Shown: in pieces, positions 56,842 to 64,000 of the stretch
Layout of the letters: each line of letters starts with the position of its first letter
How positions within the stretch are numbered: the first letter of the stretch is position 1
Source: Falsirhodobacter halotolerans
Lineage (GTDB): Bacteria > Pseudomonadota > Alphaproteobacteria > Rhodobacterales > Rhodobacteraceae
Direction of reading: 5' to 3'
Length of the DNA stretch: 64,000 bases
Assembly (NCBI RefSeq): GCF_022899245.1
Contig: NZ_JALJAZ010000001.1
Location: 2,081,001-2,145,000 of the forward strand
Program-made: the position numbers and the translations under genes
Notes under the pieces: generated by a model
What the model was told of the DNA's origin: nothing
Seen by the model: the letters and a program-made list of their open reading frames with translations, nothing else
Database searches by the model: none

Positions 56842-57513
56842 ATGAAACTCTTTGTCGGCCTGGGGAATCCCGGCGCGAAATATGCGGGCAACCGCCACAA
56901 TATCGGCTTCATGGCGCTGGACCGGATTGCCGAGGATCACGGCTTCGGCCCATGGCGGCGCGGCTATCAGGGGCAGGTGTCCGAAGGGCGGTTGGGCTCC
57001 GAGAAGATCGCCCTCTTGAAACCCGAGACGTTCATGAACCTGTCCGGCCAATCGGTGGGCGAGGCGATGCGCTTCTGGAAGCTGGCCCCCGCCGATGTGG
57101 TGGTCTGGCATGACGAACTGGACCTTGCCCCCGGTCGCGTGAGGCTGAAGACAGGGGGCGGCCATGCGGGGCATAACGGCCTGCGGTCGATCCATGCCCA
57201 TATCGGCGAGGCGTATGACCGCGTGCGCCTTGGCATCGGCCATCCGGGGCACAAGGACCGCGTGGCGGGCTATGTCCTGTCCGATTTCGCCAAGGCGGAG
57301 GGGGAGATGCTGGACGATCTGCTGCGCGGCCTGTCGGACGGCGCGCCCGCGCTGGCGTCTGGCGAGGGGCCACGATTCCTGAACGCGGTGGCGCAACGGA
57401 CGGCCCCGCCACGCCCCTCCACCGGGACCAAGGCCCCCAAGGCACCTCCCGCCGCGCCGGAGCCGCAGGACAGCCGCTCCCCCCTTCAGAAGCTGATGGA
57501 GCGGTTCCGATGA
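56842..57513 (+). CDS. pth: Peptidyl-tRNA hydrolase
   Basis: A 223-residue enzyme that frees tRNA from dropped-off peptidyl-tRNA. MKLFVGLGNPGAKYAGNRHN has the conserved Asn and catalytic His region. LLKPETFMNLSGQSVGEAMR, VWHDELDLAPGRVRLKTGGG and HAGHNGLRSI complete the site. The C-terminal 35 residues are a Pro/Ala-rich extension (APKAPPAAPEPQDSRS), common in this group. GGAGG lies six bases before the ATG. It overlaps the interrupted DUF2237 gene by four bases. Confidence 0.96.
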   Translation: MKLFVGLGNPGAKYAGNRHNIGFMALDRIAEDHGFGPWRRGYQGQVSEGRLGSEKIALLKPETFMNLSGQSVGEAMRFWKLAPADVVVWHDELDLAPGRVRLKTGGGHAGHNGLRSIHAHIGEAYDRVRLGIGHPGHKDRVAGYVLSDFAKAEGEMLDDLLRGLSDGAPALASGEGPRFLNAVAQRTAPPRPSTGTKAPKAPPAAPEPQDSRSPLQKLMERFR

Positions 57514-57884
57514 TCGAACCGTCCGTGAATGTCCTTGGGGCCGCGCTGTAGCCGTGTTCGACCGACCCTCTGACCGGCTTTTTCCGCAACGGCTGCTGCG
57601 ACACCGGCCCGACCGATCAGGGCCGCCACACCGTCTGCGCCGTGATGACGGCGGAGTTTCTGGCCTTCTCCAAATACCTTGGCAACGACCTGTCCACCCC
57701 GCGCCCGGAATTCGGGTTCGGCGGGCTGAAGCCGGGGGATCGCTGGTGCCTGTGCGCCGCGCGTTTCCTTCAGGCGCATGAGGAAGGCGTCGCCCCGCAG
57801 GTCAACCTGGCCGCCACGCATCAGACCACCCTGTCGCTGGTGCCGATCGAGGTTCTGCGCCAATACGCGGAACCGCCATGCTGA
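57510..57884 (+). pseudogene. DUF2237 family gene interrupted by an in-frame TAG
   Basis: The frame starting at the ATGA overlap with pth reads MIEPSVNVLGAAL, then TAG at codon 14 (57549-57551). It then continues without a stop to 57884 with PCSTDPLTGFFRNGCCDTGP, HTVCAVMTAEFLAFSKYLGN, LKPGDRWCLCAARFLQAHEE and NLAATHQTTLSLVP. This is a full DUF2237 protein of about 124 residues. The family normally has LEPC at the stop position, so a single G-to-T change (GAG to TAG) explains it. The rest is intact and Cys-rich motifs are kept, which suggests a recent mutation, a sequencing error or suppression. Confidence 0.85.
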
Positions 57885-58447
57885 TCCGCGCGCTGGCCCT
57901 GGCGGCGCTGACCGCCCTGCCCGCCTCCGCCCAGATGTGGCAGGAGGATGAGGTGCGCCTCTGGTCGCTCGACACCGCCTTGGGCGAGGCGATGCGCGAG
58001 GTGCTGACCGCCGGCCCGTCCGCCGATCTGGACCGTCTGGCGCAGGCCATGGCGGGCGAAGCGTGGCCAGCCGAGGATATGGACCTGACCGGCGCGTGGT
58101 CCTGCACGGTGATGAAGCTGGGCGGCCTGTTGCCGCTGACCGTCTATGCCCCCTTCGCCTGCCGGATGGACGCCGACGGCACGTTCCGCAAGACAGGCGG
58201 CTCGCAATTGACCACCGGGCACATGGAGGTGATCGACGGTCAGATGGTCTACCTTGGCGTCGGGTATGCCGCGGGGGAGACGCCCCCCGCCTATGCCGAC
58301 CTGCCTGAGATGGTGGACCCGGCGGACCTGCCGCAATTTCTGCCGCAGGTCGCGGTGGTGGAACAGACCGGCCCCGCCACGGCCCGGATGCTGTTCCCCT
58401 ATCCGTTGGTCGAAAGCACCTTCGACGTGATCGCGCTGACGCGTTAG
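57878..58447 (+). CDS. DUF4893-like exported protein
   Basis: A 189-residue protein with a signal peptide ([18 protein letters not shown]). The mature part has [40 protein letters not shown] and DVIALTR at the end. It fits a conserved Rhodobacterales group (DUF4893) of unknown function, probably periplasmic. It overlaps the 3' end of the interrupted DUF2237 gene by seven bases. Its stop shares four bases (TTAG) with the convergent trpB stop. Confidence 0.7.
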   Translation: MLIRALALAALTALPASAQMWQEDEVRLWSLDTALGEAMREVLTAGPSADLDRLAQAMAGEAWPAEDMDLTGAWSCTVMKLGGLLPLTVYAPFACRMDADGTFRKTGGSQLTTGHMEVIDGQMVYLGVGYAAGETPPAYADLPEMVDPADLPQFLPQVAVVEQTGPATARMLFPYPLVESTFDVIALTR

Positions 58448-59676
58448 ATCTTCATGTCGAAGCCGAGGTGCTTCGCCACGGTGAAGATGTCCTTGTCGCC
58501 ACGCCCGCACATGTTCATGACGATGATGTGGTCCTTCGGCAGATCGGGGGCGATCTTCATCACATGGGCCAAGGCGTGGCTCGGCTCCAGCGCGGGGATG
58601 ATGCCTTCCAGCGCGCAGCAAAGCTGGAACGCCTCCAGCGCCTCCTTGTCGGTGATGGCGACATATTCCGCGCGGCCCGTATCGTGCAGCCAGGCATGTT
58701 CCGGCCCGATGCCCGGATAATCCAGACCGGCAGAGATCGAGAAGCCCTCAAGGATCTGGCCGTCATCATCCTGCAGCAGATAGGTGCGGTTGCCGTGCAG
58801 CACGCCCGGACGCCCGCCGGTCAGGCTGGCGCAATGCTCCATCCGGTCGTCCACGCCCTTGCCGCCGGCCTCCACCCCGATGATCCGCACGGAAGGGTCG
58901 TCCAGGAAGGGATAGAACAGCCCCATCGCGTTCGACCCGCCGCCGATGGCCGCAACCAGCGTGTCGGGCAGACGGCCCTCGCCCTCCTGGTCGGCCAGTT
59001 GGGTGCGGACCTCCTTGCCGATGATCGACTGGAAATCGCGCACCATCGCCGGATAGGGGTGCGGCCCCGCCACCGTGCCGATGCAATAGAAGGTGTCGGC
59101 CACATTGGTCACCCAATCGCGCAGCGCGTCGTTCATCGCGTCCTTCAGCGTGCCGCGACCGGAGGTGACCGGCACCACCTCCGCCCCCAGAAGGCGCATG
59201 CGGAACACGTTGGGTGCCTGCCGTTCCACATCATGCGCGCCCATGTAGATCACGCATTTCAACCCGAATTTCGCACAGACCGTGGCCGTCGCCACGCCAT
59301 GCTGCCCCGCGCCGGTTTCCGCGATGATCCGCGTCTTGCCCATGCGGCGGGCCAGAATGATCTGGCCCAGCACGTTGTTGATCTTGTGCGCGCCCGTATG
59401 GTTCAGCTCATCACGCTTGAGGTAGATCTTCGCGCCGCCCAGATGCTCGGTCAGCCGCGCCGCGTGATAGAGCGGGGACGGACGGCCCACGTAATGGGTC
59501 CAGAGATCGTTCATCTCGTCCCAGAACTCGGGGTCCGTCTTGGCGTGGTCATAGCGCGCCTGAAGATCGAGGATCAGCGGCATCAGCGTTTCCGACACGA
59601 ACCGCCCGCCGAAAATGCCGAAGCGGCCCTGATCGTCGGGGGCGTTCATGAAGCTGTTGATGCCGTCCTCGGCCAT
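58444..59676 (-). CDS. trpB: Tryptophan synthase beta subunit
   Basis: A 410-residue PLP enzyme that joins indole with serine. [20 protein letters not shown] carries the PLP Lys near residue 98. [36 protein letters not shown] and [10 protein letters not shown] follow. It is 57 bases after trpF on the same strand. The trpA gene, usually next, is not present downstream; trpB ends in overlap with the convergent DUF4893-like gene. Confidence 0.98.
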   Translation of the reverse strand: MAEDGINSFMNAPDDQGRFGIFGGRFVSETLMPLILDLQARYDHAKTDPEFWDEMNDLWTHYVGRPSPLYHAARLTEHLGGAKIYLKRDELNHTGAHKINNVLGQIILARRMGKTRIIAETGAGQHGVATATVCAKFGLKCVIYMGAHDVERQAPNVFRMRLLGAEVVPVTSGRGTLKDAMNDALRDWVTNVADTFYCIGTVAGPHPYPAMVRDFQSIIGKEVRTQLADQEGEGRLPDTLVAAIGGGSNAMGLFYPFLDDPSVRIIGVEAGGKGVDDRMEHCASLTGGRPGVLHGNRTYLLQDDDGQILEGFSISAGLDYPGIGPEHAWLHDTGRAEYVAITDKEALEAFQLCCALEGIIPALEPSHALAHVMKIAPDLPKDHIIVMNMCGRGDKDIFTVAKHLGFDMKI

Positions 59677-59733
59677 GGCGCGTCTCCTGCTGGGTTGGCC
59701 ATGATGTATAGGGTCGGACCCCTGCCGTAAAGG

Positions 59734-60390
59734 TCAGCGCAGGATCGGAACGGCCGGACCCGTGGCCGCGCGGACGAAAGCGGCGATCCGGCCCGCGTCC
59801 TTGACCCCGCGCGACACCTCCACCCCGGAGGAGACGTCCACCTGCCGCGCATTGGTCAGACGGACGGCCTCGGCCACGTTGTCCGGCGTCAGCCCCCCGG
59901 CCAGCATCCACGGCTTCAACCACCGCCGCTGCGCCACCAGCCGCCAGTCGAAGGCCAGACCGTTGCCGCCCGGCAGATCGCCGGTCGATTTTGCATCGAT
60001 CAGAAGCTGGTCGGCGGCCAGGCTCATCTCCAGCACAGCGGCCAGATCGCCCTCATCCGCCACGCTGATGGCCTTCATCACCGGCAGGCCATAGCGGGCG
60101 CGGACCTCGGCCACCCGCTCGACCGTCTCCTCGCCATGCAGTTGCAGCATGTCGAGGGGGACTGCCTCGGTGATCGCGTCCAGCGTCGCGTCATCGGCAT
60201 CGACCACCAGCGCAACCTTCGCCAGCCCCACGGGCGCGGCCAAGGCCACATCGCGCGCCTGTTCCAGCGTCACATGGCGCGGCGATTTCGGAAAAAACAC
60301 AAGGCCCGCGTAATGCGCCCCGGCCTTCGCCACCGCATCCATGTCGGCGGGCGTTTTCAGCCCGCAGATCTTGACACGAATGTCGGGCAT
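59734..60390 (-). CDS. trpF: Phosphoribosylanthranilate isomerase
   Basis: A 218-residue TIM-barrel enzyme in tryptophan synthesis. [20 protein letters not shown] has the catalytic Cys. [47 protein letters not shown] (with the catalytic Asp) and [12 protein letters not shown] follow, with [20 protein letters not shown] as the phosphate-binding end. It shares one base with the lapA stop (TGATG), so it is coupled to the ihfB-lapA unit. Confidence 0.97.
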   Translation of the reverse strand: MPDIRVKICGLKTPADMDAVAKAGAHYAGLVFFPKSPRHVTLEQARDVALAAPVGLAKVALVVDADDATLDAITEAVPLDMLQLHGEETVERVAEVRARYGLPVMKAISVADEGDLAAVLEMSLAADQLLIDAKSTGDLPGGNGLAFDWRLVAQRRWLKPWMLAGGLTPDNVAEAVRLTNARQVDVSSGVEVSRGVKDAGRIAAFVRAATGPAVPILR

Positions 60391-60737
60391 CAGGCGCCCT
60401 TGCGTTCCAAAAGGGCGATCACGTCGTCCTTGGGCGGATCGCGACGCAGGGCGGCCAGTTCGGCCCGCAGGCGCTGCGCCTCACGCTGGCTTTCGATCGC
60501 GGCGGCGCGGATGCGGTGTTCGCGCAGGAATTCCCATACAAACCCGATCAGCAGACCGATGGCCGCCGCCAGAAGGATCACCAGGAACAGCGGCATGTGC
60601 AGCGTCCAGTCGATCCCGAAAAACGACGAGAACCCCTGCGGCAGCAGGCTGAGCGTCACCATCCCCCGGTTCGCCACCGCCACACCCAGCAGGATCGCCG
60701 CCAGAAGAACCAGAACGGCGATTTTCACGCCCCGCAT
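60390..60737 (-). CDS. lapA: LapA-domain (DUF1049) membrane protein
   Basis: A 115-residue protein with two helices ([20 protein letters not shown] and [20 protein letters not shown]). A C-terminal coiled coil follows ([20 protein letters not shown]). LapA works with LapB in lipopolysaccharide assembly control in E. coli. The start MRGVKIAV at 60737 is four bases after the ihfB stop. An in-frame ATG at 60752 overlaps ihfB and is less likely. Confidence 0.85.
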   Translation of the reverse strand: MRGVKIAVLVLLAAILLGVAVANRGMVTLSLLPQGFSSFFGIDWTLHMPLFLVILLAAAIGLLIGFVWEFLREHRIRAAAIESQREAQRLRAELAALRRDPPKDDVIALLERKGA

Positions 60738-60741
60738 AACC

Positions 60742-61023
60742 TTACCGCCCATTCAACCGGTCCCGTAGCAATTTGCCCGTCTTGAAGAAGGGCACGTGTT
60801 TGTCGTCCACATCCACCGCCTCGCCCGTGCGGGGGTTGCGGCCGGTGCGTGCGTCGCGGGCCTTGGTGGAAAACGCGCCAAAGCCGCGCAGTTCCACCCG
60901 ATCGCCCCTGGCAAGCGCCGCAATGATCTCATCGAAGACGGTATGAACGATCCGCTCCACATGACGCTGCGTCAAATGCGGGTTCTCGTCGGCGATTTTC
61001 TGGATCAGCTCTGATCGGATCAT
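60742..61023 (-). CDS. ihfB: Integration host factor subunit beta
   Basis: A 93-residue DNA-bending protein. [20 protein letters not shown] and [20 protein letters not shown] precede the arm region [20 protein letters not shown] with its Pro tip, then [14 protein letters not shown]. Family length is exact. GGGGGAG lies just before the ATG. It follows rpsA, separated by a terminator, and begins ihfB-lapA-trpF-trpB. Confidence 0.97.
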   Translation of the reverse strand: MIRSELIQKIADENPHLTQRHVERIVHTVFDEIIAALARGDRVELRGFGAFSTKARDARTGRNPRTGEAVDVDDKHVPFFKTGKLLRDRLNGR

Positions 61024-61102
61024 CTCTCCCCCGGATGACTGGCAGGCCACGTTATCCATCGGGATATAGGGCAGAATTGGCGGGAAAACAAATATCAATG
61101 AA

Positions 61103-61131
61103 AAAGGCCCCGCGACATGCGCGGGGCCTTT
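61103..61131 (-). terminator. Terminator after rpsA
   Basis: AAAGGCCCCGCG and CGCGGGGCCTTT form a perfect 12-pair stem with an acatg loop. On the minus strand it is followed by TTTTT. It lies between rpsA and ihfB. Confidence 0.93.
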
Positions 61132-61150
61132 CTTATCCGTGTCCGGACGA

Positions 61151-62830
61151 TCAGTTGCGGTCTTTGAGAGCCGCACCGAGGATGTCGCCCAGGCTTGCGC
61201 CCGAGTCGGACGAGCCATACTGCTCGACGGCCTCTTTCTCTTCGGCGATTTCGCGCGCCTTGATCGACAGACCCAGACGACGGGTCTTGCTGTCGACGTT
61301 GGTCACGCGGGCGTCGACCTTGTCACCGACCTGGAAACGCTCGGGGCGCTGGTCGGCACGGTCGCGGGCCAGGTCCGAACGACGGATGAAGGCTTTCATC
61401 TCGTTGTAGACGACCTCGATCCCGCCATCTTCGATCGCGGTCACTTCGCAGGTCACGACTGAACCGCGCTTCACGCCATCAACCGCATCGGTGAAGGTGT
61501 CTTCGCCCAGTGCCTTGATGGAGAGCGAGATGCGCTCCTTCTCGACGTCCACTTCGGTGACGGCGGCCTGAACCGTGTCGCCCTTGCGGTAGTTCTGGAT
61601 CGCGTCTTCGCCACGCTGGTCCCACGACAGGTCGGACAGGTGGACCATGCCGTCGATGTCGTTGTCGAGGCCGACGAACAGACCGAATTCGGTGATGTTC
61701 TTGACTTCGCCTTCGATGTTCGTGCCGACGGGGTGCGTTTCGGCGAACACTTCCCACGGGTTGCGCTGCGTCTGCTTCAGACCCAACGACACGCGGCGTT
61801 TGGCGCTGTCGATTTCCAGAACCATGACGTCAACCTCTTGCGAGGTGGAGACGATCTTGCCGGGGTGCACGTTCTTCTTGGTCCAGGACATCTCCGAGAC
61901 GTGGACCAGACCTTCGACACCGGCTTCCAGTTCCACGAACGCGCCGTAATCGGTGATGTTCGTGACGCGGCCCTTGTGGACCGAACCCAGCGGATACTGG
62001 ATCTCGACCGAATCCCACGGGTCCGACTGCAGCTGCTTCATGCCAAGGCTGATGCGGTGCGTGTCCTTGTTGATCTTGATGACCTGGACCTTCACGGTCT
62101 CGCCGATCGTCAGGATCTCGGACGGGTGGTTGACGCGGCGCCAGGCCATGTCGGTGACGTGCAGCAGGCCGTCAACGCCGCCCAGATCGACGAACGCACC
62201 GTATTCGGTGATGTTCTTGACCACGCCGTCGACCGTCTGGCCTTCGTGCAGGGCCGAAATGACCTCGGCGCGCTGTTCGGCGCGGCTTTCTTCCAGGATC
62301 GCACGACGCGACACGACGATGTTGCCGCGGCGACGGTCCATCTTCAGGATCTGGAACGGCTGCTTCAGACCCATCAGCGGGCCGGCATCGCGCACGGGGC
62401 GCACATCCACCTGCGATCCGGGAAGGAACGCGACAGCGCCGCCCAGATCGACCGTGAAGCCACCCTTGACGCGGCCGAAGATCGCGCCGTCGACGCGGGC
62501 CTCGGAGGCATAGGCTTTTTCCAGACGGTCCCACGCTTCTTCGCGACGGGCTTTCTCACGGCTGATGACAGCCTCGCCGCGGGCGTTCTCGACGCGGTCC
62601 AGATAGACCTCGACTTCGTCGCCGACGTTGATCTCAGCGGTTTCGCCGGGATTCGAGAATTCTTTCAGATCGACGCGGCCTTCCATCTTGTAGCCGACGT
62701 CGATGATGGCCTGGCCCGCCTCGATGGCGATGACCTTGCCTTTGACAACCGAACCTTCGTCCGGGGTGTCGATCTCGAAGCTCTCCTGCAGAAGGGCTTC
62801 AAATTCTTCCATGGTTGCTTTGGCGCACAT
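61151..62830 (-). CDS. rpsA: 30S ribosomal protein S1
   Basis: A 559-residue RNA-binding protein with six S1 domains that helps mRNA binding to the 30S subunit. It starts [20 protein letters not shown]. Repeated S1 motifs are visible, such as [40 protein letters not shown] and [28 protein letters not shown] lies ten bases before the ATG. It follows cmk in the common alphaproteobacterial order aroA-cmk-rpsA. Length is typical. Confidence 0.98.
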   Translation of the reverse strand: MCAKATMEEFEALLQESFEIDTPDEGSVVKGKVIAIEAGQAIIDVGYKMEGRVDLKEFSNPGETAEINVGDEVEVYLDRVENARGEAVISREKARREEAWDRLEKAYASEARVDGAIFGRVKGGFTVDLGGAVAFLPGSQVDVRPVRDAGPLMGLKQPFQILKMDRRRGNIVVSRRAILEESRAEQRAEVISALHEGQTVDGVVKNITEYGAFVDLGGVDGLLHVTDMAWRRVNHPSEILTIGETVKVQVIKINKDTHRISLGMKQLQSDPWDSVEIQYPLGSVHKGRVTNITDYGAFVELEAGVEGLVHVSEMSWTKKNVHPGKIVSTSQEVDVMVLEIDSAKRRVSLGLKQTQRNPWEVFAETHPVGTNIEGEVKNITEFGLFVGLDNDIDGMVHLSDLSWDQRGEDAIQNYRKGDTVQAAVTEVDVEKERISLSIKALGEDTFTDAVDGVKRGSVVTCEVTAIEDGGIEVVYNEMKAFIRRSDLARDRADQRPERFQVGDKVDARVTNVDSKTRRLGLSIKAREIAEEKEAVEQYGSSDSGASLGDILGAALKDRN

Positions 62831-62908
62831 GCGTAACAGTTTCCTTTACAAAGCTATACGGGCCTGGCGGTTGGCTCCGCCGGTCTTTCATGACGAAAGG
62901 GTCGTGGC

Positions 62909-64000
<1,092 letters not shown>

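Noticed and set aside
57642-57884. Internal ATG of the DUF2237 frame as an independent 80-residue gene
   Set aside because: It would lose the first conserved Cys motifs. No ribosome-binding site is seen, and the upstream sequence clearly belongs to the same family, so the whole is treated as one interrupted gene.

Overview
The window reads as a chromosomal core region of a high-GC alphaproteobacterium, most likely a member of the Rhodobacteraceae (Rhodobacterales). This is judged from gene content and order: rpsA-ihfB-lapA-trpF-trpB, an S4-protein/fdxA/carD run, a SUV3-like helicase, an EcfG/NepR pair, a tandem glycine riboswitch ahead of gcvTHP, and strong GC bias at third codon positions. 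No mobile element, integrase, CRISPR array or prophage was seen, and no gene-free stretch exceeds 300 bases. The longest gap, about 266 bases before gcvT, is filled by the riboswitch.

Layout. 0-5.7 kb: tRNA-Tyr, a BASS-family transporter, a glycosyltransferase-like protein, a SIMPL-domain periplasmic protein, and a large proline/glutamate-rich membrane protein containing a 15-copy hexanucleotide repeat. 5.7-10.4 kb: a leftward run of a TPR protein, SUV3-like helicase, S4 RNA-binding protein, ferredoxin and CarD. 10.5-15.5 kb: an SCP2-like protein and a lysophospholipase-like hydrolase converge on the leftward ATP-grasp / alpha-E / transglutaminase / Anbu proteasome-like operon. 15.6-23.7 kb: an MBL exonuclease plus ATP-dependent DNA ligase pair, oligoendopeptidase F, RpoH with a heat-shock-like promoter, and RluD divergent from a DUF6476 protein and Kdo transferase WaaA.

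23.7-38.4 kb is a monovalent-cation block. It holds a complete seven-gene Mrp-type antiporter operon (mnhABCDEFG), a divergent LysR regulator, and a K+-ATPase operon in the unusual order kdpF-kdpB-small ORF-kdpA-kdpC-kdpD-kdpE. Helically phased direct repeats precede kdpF. 38.5-45.4 kb: tRNA-Ser and tRNA-Ala, the glycine cleavage operon under a tandem glycine riboswitch, and metF divergent from a metR-like regulator. Together these handle one-carbon units and methionine.

45.4-51.4 kb: an Fsr-type MFS exporter, inositol monophosphatase, a DUF1007/NicO metal pair and a PQQ-dependent glucose-type dehydrogenase. 51.4-52.4 kb: the general stress sigma factor EcfG with a matching promoter, a divergent NepR-like anti-sigma factor, and a co-directional 59-residue membrane protein. 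52.5-58.4 kb: YbjN-like protein, proC, csaA, a DUF1275 protein, two hotdog thioesterases, rplY, pth, a DUF2237 gene interrupted by an in-frame TAG, and a DUF4893-like protein. 58.4-64 kb: leftward aroA (partial)-cmk-rpsA-ihfB-lapA-trpF-trpB.

No clearly new multi-gene system was found. The points most worth following are the nonsense codon in the DUF2237 gene, the small membrane peptides beside ecfG and within kdp, the phased repeats before kdp, the EcfG and RpoH promoter candidates, and the rearranged kdp order.
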